This document shows positions 56,377 through 64,000 of a stretch of 64,000 nucleotides of DNA, piece by piece (positions within the stretch are counted from its first letter, which is position 1; every line of letters begins with the position of its first letter). Both the position numbers and the translations under genes were made by a program. The notes under the pieces were generated by a model that saw nothing but the letters and a program-made list of their open reading frames with translations, had not been told where the DNA came from and made no database searches. Source of the stretch: Desulfuromonas sp. (lineage in GTDB: Bacteria > Desulfobacterota > Desulfuromonadia > Desulfuromonadales > BM103); the NCBI GenBank assembly GCA_012026975.1, contig VEPG01000093.1, positions 1 to 64,000 on the forward strand, in the 5' to 3' direction.

Positions 56377-57837
56377 CTAGAAGATCGCCATCTTGGCCAT
56401 GGCCATGACTTCGTTCGGCAGGACACCGAGGTAGAGACTGCCGATGATGGCCAGAACGATGGTCACCAGCACACCGATCGGCATGCTGACCCAGGCATAG
56501 TCTTCGGTCGGCTCGCGGAAGTACATGTAAACCATAACCCGCAGGTAGTAGTAGAAGGAAACGGCCGAATTCAACATGCCGATCACGGCCAGCCAGATGT
56601 ACCCGGCCTTGATGGCCCCGGCGAAAAGATAGAACTTGCCGGCGAACCCCGCCGTCGGCGGGATACTCATCAGCGAGAAGAGGAAAATGGTCATCGCCAC
56701 GCCGAGGAACGGCCGTTTGTAACCAAACCCGGCGAATCCTTCCAGCGTCAGGTTCTCCTCACCCTTCTTGCCGGCCAATACCAGTACCGCAAAGGCACCC
56801 AGATTCATGAAGGTGTAGGCCAGCATGTAGAAGAGCACGCCGGAATAGCCGATCTCATTGGCCGCGACCAGGCCGACCAAGGCATAACCGGCATGCGAAA
56901 TCGAGGAGTAGGCCAGCATCCGCTTGATGTTGGTCTGGGAGATGGCAACGAAGTTGCCCACGGTCATGGTCAGCACGGCCAGCACCCAGAGCATTGCCGT
57001 CCACTCAGGCTTGACGCTAAAGAAGCAGTATTCCAGGATCCGCAGGAAGGCGGCGAAGGCGGCTGCCTTCGGACCGGCACTCATAAAGGCGGTAATCGGG
57101 GTCGGCGAACCCTGATAGACGTCAGGCGCCCACATATGGAACGGCGCCGCGCCGATCTTGAACAGAAAACCGATGGAGAGCAAGGCCATCCCGGCCAAGG
57201 TCATCGGGTTCGTCAGCAGGGAAGAATGCGAGTTGAGGTAGACGCCGATTTCGGTCAAGCGCGTCGAGCCGGTCACTCCGTAGATCAGAGCGATACCATA
57301 GAGCAGGAAGCCGGTGGAGAATGCCCCAAGAAGGAAGTACTTGAGACCGGCTTCATTGGAAGCGACCTGCCCACGGAAGAACCCGGCCAGCACGTAAAGA
57401 CTGACCGACATCACTTCCAGACCGAGGAAGATGGTCATCATGTCGGTACCCGACGCCATCCACATTGCCCCGGCGGTGGTAAACAGAATCAGCGGATAGT
57501 ATTCACCGACCGGGTAGCCTTCGCGGTGCAGATACTCGTCCGACATCAGAATGGTCAGTGCCGCCGCCACCAGGAAGGTCACGTTGAAGAAGGTCGCGAA
57601 ATTGTCGAGTGCCACCGCATCGGAGAAACCGTATTGCGGCGAACCCCACCCTTGCACGACCACGCCGGCAGTCACGACAATTCCGACCAGGCTGATCCAC
57701 ACCGCCGGACGGGTGGTGCCACGGGGAAGAAAGACATTGATCAACAGCAGGCCCATGCCGAAGCAGACCAGGACCAGAGACGGCATGATGGCCGCCAGGT
57801 TGACATTCTGCAGGGCGATTTGCACCAGGTTTTCCAT
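56377..57837 (-). CDS. nuoN: NADH-quinone oxidoreductase subunit N
   Basis: 486 residues, about 14 membrane helices. One of the three antiporter-like proton channels of complex I. PLILFTTAGAMWMASGTDMMTIFLGLEVMS, LLYGIALIYGVTGSTRL, FKIGAAPFHMWAPDVYQGSPTPI and LAYSSISHAGYALVGLVA are conserved (shorter blocks of these identify it). It is the last gene of nuoH-N. The gap to nuoM is 32 bp. Confidence 0.95.
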   Translation of the reverse strand: MENLVQIALQNVNLAAIMPSLVLVCFGMGLLLINVFLPRGTTRPAVWISLVGIVVTAGVVVQGWGSPQYGFSDAVALDNFATFFNVTFLVAAALTILMSDEYLHREGYPVGEYYPLILFTTAGAMWMASGTDMMTIFLGLEVMSVSLYVLAGFFRGQVASNEAGLKYFLLGAFSTGFLLYGIALIYGVTGSTRLTEIGVYLNSHSSLLTNPMTLAGMALLSIGFLFKIGAAPFHMWAPDVYQGSPTPITAFMSAGPKAAAFAAFLRILEYCFFSVKPEWTAMLWVLAVLTMTVGNFVAISQTNIKRMLAYSSISHAGYALVGLVAANEIGYSGVLFYMLAYTFMNLGAFAVLVLAGKKGEENLTLEGFAGFGYKRPFLGVAMTIFLFSLMSIPPTAGFAGKFYLFAGAIKAGYIWLAVIGMLNSAVSFYYYLRVMVYMYFREPTEDYAWVSMPIGVLVTIVLAIIGSLYLGVLPNEVMAMAKMAIF

Positions 57838-57869
57838 GAACAGGCTCCTCAGCGACGTTAATTCTGGGC

Positions 57870-59435
57870 TTATTCGTTGACCGTGATCTTGGCAACCGAC
57901 GGGGTCGGAGCCTCAACCAGCAAGGCGACCTGCTGTTTCCCCTTGACCTGCTGGATGAGATTTTCCAGTGATGGGTTCATCTTTTCCAGGAAGGTGTTCG
58001 GGTAGAAGCCAATCCAGAAGACAAAAACCAGGAGCGGAACCATCACTGCGATCTCGCGGCCCGACAGGTCCTGCAGCTCCTCATTCTTCGGGTTGGTGAT
58101 CTTGCCCATCATGACCCGCTGGAACATCCACAACATGTAGACTGCGGCGAGGATCACGCCGGTGGTGGCAAAGACCGTATACCAACGCAGTCCGCTTTCA
58201 AAGGCTCCCAGCAGGATCAGGAATTCGCCGACGAAACCGTTGGTGCCCGGAAGACCGACCGAGGAGAAGGTCATAATCATGAAAATAGTCGCGAACACCG
58301 GCATCTTTTTGGAGATCCCGCCGAAGTCTGCGATCAGGCGGGTATGGCGGCGCTCGTAAATGAACCCGACGATGAGGAACAGTGCGCCGGTTGAGATACC
58401 GTGGTTGATCATTTGCAGCATGCCGCCGGAGAGCCCCTGCAGGTTCATGGCGAAAACCCCAAGCATGACGAAGCCGAGGTGCGATACCGACGAGTAGGCA
58501 ACCAGTTTCTTGACGTCATCCTGCATCATCGCCACCAACGCCCCGTAGATGATGCCGATCACCGCCAGAGTGGCAAACAGCGGGGTAAACTTCATGGCCG
58601 CCACCGGGAAAAGCGGGATGGCGAAGCGCACGTAACCGTAGGTCCCCATCTTCAGCAGAATAGCAGCCAGGATGACCGAACCGGCGGTCGGTGCCTCGGT
58701 ATGTGCGTCAGGCAACCAGGTGTGCACCGGGAACATCGGCACCTTGATAGCAAAGCTAAAGGCAAAGGCCAGGAACAACCAGGTCTGCAGATGCGCCGGC
58801 AAGTCAAGCTGATAGAAGTGGGCAATGCTGAAGCCGCTCTGAAAGGGCAGGCCCGCCTTAACCGCATAGTAGTAGACATAGATGATCGCCACCAACATCA
58901 GCAGCGAACCGACGGCGGTGAAGATGAAAAACTTGACAGCCGCATAGATCCGGTTTTTGCCGCCCCAGATGCCGATCAGGAAGTACATCGGGATCAGCAT
59001 CAGTTCCCAGAAAATGTAGAAGAGGAACACGTCGAGAGCGATGAAGGCGCCGAGCATGCCGGTTTCGAGCAGCAGCAGCAGGGCCATGAAACCCTTGGTA
59101 TTTTTCTCCACCGCATGCCAGGTCGAAAGCACCGTGATCGGCATGATGAACGTCGTCAGCATGACCAGCCACAGGCTGATACCGTCGATACCGACGTAGT
59201 AGTTCATGCGGAAGTACTCACCAATGTTGATCCACTGTGCAAACTCGACGTAGCGCATTTCCGCCGAGGTGCGAAAGGCATCATCGAAAGCCAGCGGCAG
59301 ACTGATCAGGAACGTGATCAGGGTGATGACCAGAGTCACCGTTTTGAGCAGACGGTCGGACTCTCGGGGGAGGAACAGGAGGACAACCATCCCGACAAGC
59401 GGGAAGAAGGTTATCAGGCTGAGGAGATTACTCAT
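57870..59435 (-). CDS. nuoM: NADH-quinone oxidoreductase subunit M
   Basis: 521 residues, about 14 helices. Antiporter-like subunit. YYVGIDGISLWLVMLTTFI, SLLMLVAIIYVYYYAV, VPMFPVHTWLPDAHTEAPTA and KKLVAYSSVSHLGFVMLGVFA are hallmark segments with the key Lys in the channel, and SVGLPGTNGFVGEFLILLGA follows. It pumps protons in the distal membrane arm. Confidence 0.95.
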   Translation of the reverse strand: MSNLLSLITFFPLVGMVVLLFLPRESDRLLKTVTLVITLITFLISLPLAFDDAFRTSAEMRYVEFAQWINIGEYFRMNYYVGIDGISLWLVMLTTFIMPITVLSTWHAVEKNTKGFMALLLLLETGMLGAFIALDVFLFYIFWELMLIPMYFLIGIWGGKNRIYAAVKFFIFTAVGSLLMLVAIIYVYYYAVKAGLPFQSGFSIAHFYQLDLPAHLQTWLFLAFAFSFAIKVPMFPVHTWLPDAHTEAPTAGSVILAAILLKMGTYGYVRFAIPLFPVAAMKFTPLFATLAVIGIIYGALVAMMQDDVKKLVAYSSVSHLGFVMLGVFAMNLQGLSGGMLQMINHGISTGALFLIVGFIYERRHTRLIADFGGISKKMPVFATIFMIMTFSSVGLPGTNGFVGEFLILLGAFESGLRWYTVFATTGVILAAVYMLWMFQRVMMGKITNPKNEELQDLSGREIAVMVPLLVFVFWIGFYPNTFLEKMNPSLENLIQQVKGKQQVALLVEAPTPSVAKITVNE

Positions 59436-59479
59436 GGGTCTGCGCTCCTTTTATCTCATCACGTGAACGGTGTGGTTCA

Positions 59480-61471
59480 TCATTGCAGGATGAAGATCGC
59501 CACCATGACCACCATGCCAAGGACCATGGTCAGGGCGTAGTTGTGGACCAGACCGCTTTGGGTATAGCGCAGCGCGGTGGAGAAGACGCTGACCAGCTTG
59601 CCGGTGCCGTTGACGATACCATCGACGACCTTGACGTCGAAGCCCTTCCAGCAGAAAGTTCCAAGCTTCTTGGTGCTGTTGACGAAAAGTACATCGTAGG
59701 CCTCATCAACAAACCATTTGTTATAAACCCAGCGATGCAGCCCCGAGAACTTGCTGGTAAATTTACCCGGCAGATCGGGCCGCTTGAGATACATCCAGGT
59801 GGCGATACTGATACCGACCACGGCAATGACTACCGACAGAACCATCAGGCTGATTTCGGTAGCGGCACTGCCATGGGCCTCAATTTCGTGGAGTTTCTGG
59901 GAATGCTCGAAGACCGGGGCGAGGAAATGCTCCAGTTTATTGCCAACGTGGAAAAGATCAATCGCGTGCGGAATACCGACCAGGCCGCCAACCGTGGCCA
60001 AGCCGGCCAGCACCACCAGCGGCACGGTAATGACCCAGGGAGACTCGTGGACGTGGTCCTTGGCCTTCTTGTGGGTGCGCTGCTCACCGTAGAAGGTCAT
60101 GTAGAGACAGCGGAACATGTAGAAGGCGGTCATACATGCCGTGATGGCGCCGATCACCCAGACCACCTTCATGCCACGGGTCGAGGCGAAGGCCCACCAG
60201 AGGATCTCGTCCTTGGAGAAGAACCCTGAGAAGAAGGGGATGCCGGCAATGGCCAGGCAGGAGAGGCCGAAGGTCGCATGGGTAATCGGCATGAACTTGC
60301 GCAGGCCACCCATGTTGCGCATATCCTGCGGGTCGTCGTCGACGTGGGCGTGATGCAGGGCATGGTGCATCGCGTGGATGACCGAACCGGAACCGAGGAA
60401 CAGGCAGGCCTTGAAGAAGGCGTGGGTCATCAGGTGGAAGATGCCGGCGGTGAAGGCGCCAACGCCCATGGCCATGAACATGAAGCCCAGCTGGGAGACG
60501 GTCGAGTAGGCCAACACGCGCTTGATGTCGTTCTGGGCAAAGCCGATGCTCGCGGCAAAGATGGCAGTGACTGCACCGACCAAGGCTACCACGGCCATGG
60601 TGGTCGGACTCATGGCGAACAGCACGTTCATGCGCCCGATCATGTAGACGCCGGCCGTGACCATGGTGGCCGCATGGATCAGGGCCGAGACCGGGGTCGG
60701 GCCTTCCATGGCGTCTGGCAGCCAGGTGTAGAGGGGCAACTGCGCCGATTTGCCAGTGGCGCCGAGAAAGAAACAGAGGGTCGCAACGGTGGTTACGCCT
60801 ACACCGAGCAGCATATCACCCGAGAGCAAGTGCGCCTGCTCGCTGATCTCGACAAAATTGATGGTCCACACGTTGTGCTTGCTGCCGAGAGTCCAGAAGA
60901 TGGTGAACAGTCCGAGCAGGAAACCGAAATCACCAACGCGGTTCATGACAAAAGCTTTTTTCGCCGCATCACCGGCACTCTTCTTCTCGAAGTAGTAGCC
61001 GATCAGCAGGTAGGAACAAAGGCCAACGCCTTCCCAGCCAACGAACATCACCAGGGCATTGTTCCCCAGAACCAGCATGAGCATAGAGAAGATGAACAGG
61101 TTCAGATAGCAGAAGAACCGGTAGAACCCTTCCTCGCCGTGCATGTAGCCGATCGAGTAGAGGTGGATCAGTGAACCGACCCCGGTCACAACCAAGAGCA
61201 TTATCGCCGACAGCGGATCGAGCAGGAAGCCCCAGTCAACCTGCAGCTGACCAACCGACATCCAGGAGGCGATCACCTGTTGGTGCACCTTCTCCGTATC
61301 GCCAAGCAGCGTAAAGAAACAGCTACAGGAAACCAGAAACGACAGGAACACCGCGCCGGTGCCGATTGCCCCGATCGCCGCCTCGTTCCGGATGAAGCGC
61401 TTGCCGAACAACCCGTTGATAATCGAGCCGACCAGCGGGAAGAAGGGGATGAGCCACAGTTTGTCGTACAT
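59480..61471 (-). CDS. nuoL: NADH-quinone oxidoreductase subunit L
   Basis: 663 residues. Antiporter-like subunit with the long C-terminal lateral helix. GVGSLIHLYSIGYMHGEEG, LLIGYYFEKKSAGDAAKKAF, QLPLYTWLPDAMEGPTPVSAL and IKRVLAYSTVSQLGFMFMAM are diagnostic. FFKACLFLGSGSVIHAMHH and FFSGFFSKDEILW are also present. Standard length, and no sign of truncation. It follows nuoK by 52 bp. Confidence 0.96.
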   Translation of the reverse strand: MYDKLWLIPFFPLVGSIINGLFGKRFIRNEAAIGAIGTGAVFLSFLVSCSCFFTLLGDTEKVHQQVIASWMSVGQLQVDWGFLLDPLSAIMLLVVTGVGSLIHLYSIGYMHGEEGFYRFFCYLNLFIFSMLMLVLGNNALVMFVGWEGVGLCSYLLIGYYFEKKSAGDAAKKAFVMNRVGDFGFLLGLFTIFWTLGSKHNVWTINFVEISEQAHLLSGDMLLGVGVTTVATLCFFLGATGKSAQLPLYTWLPDAMEGPTPVSALIHAATMVTAGVYMIGRMNVLFAMSPTTMAVVALVGAVTAIFAASIGFAQNDIKRVLAYSTVSQLGFMFMAMGVGAFTAGIFHLMTHAFFKACLFLGSGSVIHAMHHALHHAHVDDDPQDMRNMGGLRKFMPITHATFGLSCLAIAGIPFFSGFFSKDEILWWAFASTRGMKVVWVIGAITACMTAFYMFRCLYMTFYGEQRTHKKAKDHVHESPWVITVPLVVLAGLATVGGLVGIPHAIDLFHVGNKLEHFLAPVFEHSQKLHEIEAHGSAATEISLMVLSVVIAVVGISIATWMYLKRPDLPGKFTSKFSGLHRWVYNKWFVDEAYDVLFVNSTKKLGTFCWKGFDVKVVDGIVNGTGKLVSVFSTALRYTQSGLVHNYALTMVLGMVVMVAIFILQ

Positions 61472-61523
61472 CTATCTATCCTCCGGACAAAGTAAGCCGT
61501 TCACAAAACCAGACAGGAGAGTC

Positions 61524-61823
61524 TCACCACTTCAACAGATTGATCTGGTCAACATCGATCGTCTCCCGGTTCCGGAAGCAGGCGATCATCAAGGCCAGAC
61601 CGACAGCCGCCTCGGCCGCTGCTACGGTCATGACAAAGAATACGAAGATCTGGCCGTCCAGGCTGTTGAGATGCCGGGACAGGGCGATAAAGGTCAGGTT
61701 CACCGAGTTGAGCATCAGCTCGATGCACATGAAGATGACAATCGCATTGCGCCGAGTCAGCACACCATAAGTCCCGAGGGCAAAGAGAATGGCGCTGACA
61801 GTCAGGTAGTGGTAAACGCTCAT
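61524..61823 (-). CDS. nuoK: NADH-quinone oxidoreductase subunit K
   Basis: 99 residues, three helices. The two conserved glutamates sit in [12 protein letters not shown] and [12 protein letters not shown]. Part of the membrane proton path. Usual length for the family. Confidence 0.95.
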   Translation of the reverse strand: MSVYHYLTVSAILFALGTYGVLTRRNAIVIFMCIELMLNSVNLTFIALSRHLNSLDGQIFVFFVMTVAAAEAAVGLALMIACFRNRETIDVDQINLLKW

Positions 61824-61853
61824 CTGTGAATCTCCCGTTATCCCGAGTAGGGG

Positions 61854-62357
61854 TTAGACGTCCTTCTTGGCCAGCACCACCGCCCCGACAATCGCCACCA
61901 GCAGCAGGATCGAGGCAATTTCGAAGGGGAGCAGGAAATCGGTATACAGAGCCTTGCCGATCAGTTCGGTATGGCCCTCAGTCGTGATCAGGAAATCGGT
62001 CACATCACCCTCGGCACCGGTCACCCGGCCGCGCTTGATGAAGAACACGACGTTGAGCAGTACCAGCAAGCTGGCGATGGCGGCCCACACCACGCCGTGG
62101 GTGTAGCGCTTGCGTTCCTCGGTACCAAGATTCAGCAGCATGATGACGAAGAGGATCAGCACCATGATCGCCCCGGCATAGACGATAACCTGGATGGCGG
62201 CCATGAACGGCGCATAGAGCATGACGTAGAAGATCGCCAGGCAGAAGAAGGTGTTGACCAGGGCGAGGCCGCTATTGACCGGGTTCTGGCAGCGCACCAC
62301 CAGATATCCCGAAACGACAGTGACCAGCGCAACAAGATAGAAGAAGATTGTCTCCAT
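61854..62357 (-). CDS. nuoJ: NADH-quinone oxidoreductase subunit J
   Basis: 167 residues, five helices. YAPFMAAIQVIVYAGAIMVLILFVIMLLN is the family core (cited as a block; the AGAIMVL part is most conserved). The end reads ILLVAIVGAVVLAKKD. It lies between nuoI and nuoK with short gaps. Confidence 0.94.
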   Translation of the reverse strand: METIFFYLVALVTVVSGYLVVRCQNPVNSGLALVNTFFCLAIFYVMLYAPFMAAIQVIVYAGAIMVLILFVIMLLNLGTEERKRYTHGVVWAAIASLLVLLNVVFFIKRGRVTGAEGDVTDFLITTEGHTELIGKALYTDFLLPFEIASILLLVAIVGAVVLAKKDV

Positions 62358-62377
62358 GGTTTACACGCTCCTCCGGC

Positions 62378-62773
62378 TTACTTGAGCAGCCGCTCCTTGG
62401 TGAATTCGAAATCTGAGCGCCGGTAGTCGGCCAGCTCGTAGGCATCGGTCATTTCCAATGCTTCGACCGGACAGGCTTCCACGCAGTAGCCGCAGAAAAT
62501 GCAGCGCAACAGATCAATCTTGTAAACCCGCGGGTATTTTTCACCTTTGTCGTTTTCCGCCGCTTCGACCGTGATGCACTTGGCAGGGCATACTGTCGGG
62601 CAGAGATAGCAGGCTACGCATTTCTCGCGGTCCCGGGTCGGCACCAGGCGATGCAGACCGCGGAAACGGTCGGACATCTTCAGTTTGACAGCCGGATATT
62701 GCACGGTGGTCGAATGCCCCGGCAACATATGCTTGAAGGTAATGCCTAGGCCTTTGGCGATTGCTGTGAACAT
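62378..62773 (-). CDS. nuoI: NADH-quinone oxidoreductase subunit I
   Basis: 131 residues, somewhat short for NuoI. It carries the N6a and N6b clusters: CVACYLCPTVCPAKC and CIFCGYCVEACPVEALEM. It passes electrons between the peripheral arm and the quinone site. It follows nuoH by 27 bp. Confidence 0.95.
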   Translation of the reverse strand: MFTAIAKGLGITFKHMLPGHSTTVQYPAVKLKMSDRFRGLHRLVPTRDREKCVACYLCPTVCPAKCITVEAAENDKGEKYPRVYKIDLLRCIFCGYCVEACPVEALEMTDAYELADYRRSDFEFTKERLLK

Positions 62774-62800
62774 GGGTTTGACCTCGTATTCTCGGATCGT

Positions 62801-63829
62801 TTACTGCTGCAGGACGACCACCAGGCCTGTCACAGCCAGGTTGGCCAACGCCAGGGGGATCAGAATCTTCCACCCAAGCTGCATCAGCTGGTCATAGCGC
62901 ACGCGTGGCAAGGTGGCGCGCAGCCAGATGAAAAAGAACATGATTGCGAACACCTTCCCGAGAAGGTTGACCACGCCAAGGGCTTCCGGAAGCGGGCCGG
63001 ACCAGCCACCCAGGAACAAGGTGGAGGCGATAGCGGCAATGACGATCATGTTGGCGTATTCGGCCATGAAGAACAGAGCGTACTTCATCGACGAATATTC
63101 AGTACAGAAACCGGAAACCAATTCGCTTTCAGCCTCCGGCATGTCGAACGGGGTCCGGTTGATCTCGGCCAGGCCGGTGATGATGAACAGACCAAAGGCC
63201 AGCGGTTGCTTGAAGACATACCAGTCAATGACCGAGCCGCTCTGCAGGGCGACAATCTCTCGCAGGCTCAGAGTTTCACTGAGCATGAACACGGCGATGA
63301 TGGTGATGCCAGCGGCCAGTTCGTAAGAGATCATCTGGGCCGTCGCACGCACGCCACCAAGCAGCGCGTATTTGCTGTTCGAACTCCAACCGGCAAGCAC
63401 GATGCCGTAGACACCCAGACCGGCGAACGCCAGGATGTAGAGCACCCCTATGTTCAGGTCGGTGATCTGCAGTGGCATTTTGAAACCCTGGATCGTGATG
63501 TCAGGGCCGAAAGGTACAACGGCGATGGTGATCAGCGCCGGGACCAGGATCATCATCGGCGCCAGCAGGAACGATACCTTGCTTGCCTGCGTCGGAATAA
63601 TGTCTTCCTTGAAGAAGAGCTTGAGACCATCGGCAATCGGCTGCAGCAAACCATGCCAGCCGGTGCGCATGGGACCGAGGCGGGTCTGCATGTGCCCAAT
63701 GACCTTGCGCTCACACCAAGTGGCGTAGGCCACTATCAGCATGGTCACCCCGAAGACCACCAACAGCTTCAGCAGCATCATTCCCACGAACAGGGGGGCG
63801 TTGTTCGACATGCTCAGCATTTCCGTCAT
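62801..63829 (-). CDS. nuoH: NADH-quinone oxidoreductase subunit H
   Basis: 342 residues, eight helices. RLGPMRTGWHGLLQPIADGLKLF, GWSSNSKYALLGGVRATAQM, YELAAGI, TRPFDMPEAESELVSGF-type (here NRTPFDMPEAESELVSGF) and YSSMKYALFFMAEYAN are invariant quinone-chamber elements. It anchors the peripheral arm to the membrane. It begins 46 bp after a TPR-like gene. Confidence 0.96.
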   Translation of the reverse strand: MTEMLSMSNNAPLFVGMMLLKLLVVFGVTMLIVAYATWCERKVIGHMQTRLGPMRTGWHGLLQPIADGLKLFFKEDIIPTQASKVSFLLAPMMILVPALITIAVVPFGPDITIQGFKMPLQITDLNIGVLYILAFAGLGVYGIVLAGWSSNSKYALLGGVRATAQMISYELAAGITIIAVFMLSETLSLREIVALQSGSVIDWYVFKQPLAFGLFIITGLAEINRTPFDMPEAESELVSGFCTEYSSMKYALFFMAEYANMIVIAAIASTLFLGGWSGPLPEALGVVNLLGKVFAIMFFFIWLRATLPRVRYDQLMQLGWKILIPLALANLAVTGLVVVLQQ

Positions 63830-63875
63830 GACAATCCTCTTCCTCGCTCCGTTTGGACTGTGAACGTTTTTGCCA

Positions 63876-64000
63876 CTAAAAACCGGGCTTATGCGGCGTC
63901 ACCATCTCGCCCAGATGTTTCTTCAGATAGCCAGCCTCGGCATGTTGCGGGCTTATGGCCAGCGCCTTGTCGATTGCCTCGCGGGCAGCATCGAGCATAT
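63876..64000 (-). CDS. C-terminal fragment of a TPR-like protein (cut by window edge)
   Basis: About 40 codons readable, ending in TAG. The readable text AREAIDKALAISPQHAEAG has the TPR pattern (A--A-DKAL-I-P-HAEA). The tail (HLGEMVTPHKPGF) is short and basic. The start is beyond the window. It is immediately upstream of nuoH in the same direction. Whether it is a fusion to a nuo subunit or an independent protein cannot be said. Confidence 0.55.
   Translation of the reverse strand, partial: MLDAAREAIDKALAISPQHAEAGYLKKHLGEMVTPHKPGF

Overview
The window is 64 kb of GC-rich bacterial chromosome, densely packed and mostly read from the minus strand. Several features point to a Desulfuromonadales-type delta-proteobacterium (Geobacter/Desulfuromonas relatives). 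These are a futalosine menaquinone pathway, a propionyl/methylmalonyl-CoA module, a branched-chain amino acid ABC transporter interleaved with indolepyruvate:ferredoxin oxidoreductase, a DUF1015-serC-serA cluster, two sigma-54 promoters with an NtrC-type regulator, and a complex I operon. The taxonomic call is inference from gene content; no rRNA is present. I see no insertion sequence, prophage or CRISPR array.

Layout. 1-5,010: a poly-C edge, then transketolase (+), a PBP5-type D,D-carboxypeptidase (-) and an M3 oligopeptidase (-). 5,320-7,678 (+): an ECF sigma factor, a zinc-finger anti-sigma factor, a DUF3106 periplasmic protein and a membrane polyferredoxin. 7,872-12,303 (-): an FG-GAP repeat protein, a small lipoprotein and porin pair behind a sigma-54 promoter, and a TlpA-like thioredoxin. 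12,545-21,807 (-): acyl-CoA carboxylase beta and alpha subunits, an XRE-cupin regulator, methylmalonyl-CoA mutase, MeaB and epimerase, which together interconvert propionyl-CoA and succinyl-CoA. 22,173-24,833 (+): an unknown protein, then mqnB and mqnD. 24,950-30,690 (-): aroF, DUF1015, serC, a thioesterase and serA. This unit is preceded by a leader that looks like a classical ribosome-mediated attenuator, with a 28-codon peptide containing 11 aromatic residues. Divergent to it lies tRNA-Phe.

31,214-37,273 (-): one tight operon encoding a helical lipoprotein, two L,D-transpeptidases, a periplasmic protein, a histidine kinase and an NtrC-type activator. It starts at a near-consensus sigma-54 promoter with two CCCCA-N2-TGGGG dyads upstream, so the activator at the end may control its own operon. 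37,468-45,701 (-): livH, iorA, iorB, livM, livG, livF, paaK, livK, with livF and paaK in one uninterrupted reading frame. 45,778-56,251 (-): UbiD-, UbiA- and UbiX-like proteins, mqnE, mqnC, hisC, mutY, a GIDE/EF-hand membrane protein and LemA. 56,377-63,829 (-): nuoH to nuoN. 63,876-64,000: the end of a TPR-like gene.

Two families of small inverted repeats are scattered between genes. One (ends GTAGGGGCG / CGCCCCTAC) has nine clear copies plus variants. It often supplies the TAG stop codon of the neighbouring gene, and once lies inside the 5-prime end of mutY. The strongest regulatory candidates are the aroF attenuator and the sigma-54 envelope operon.
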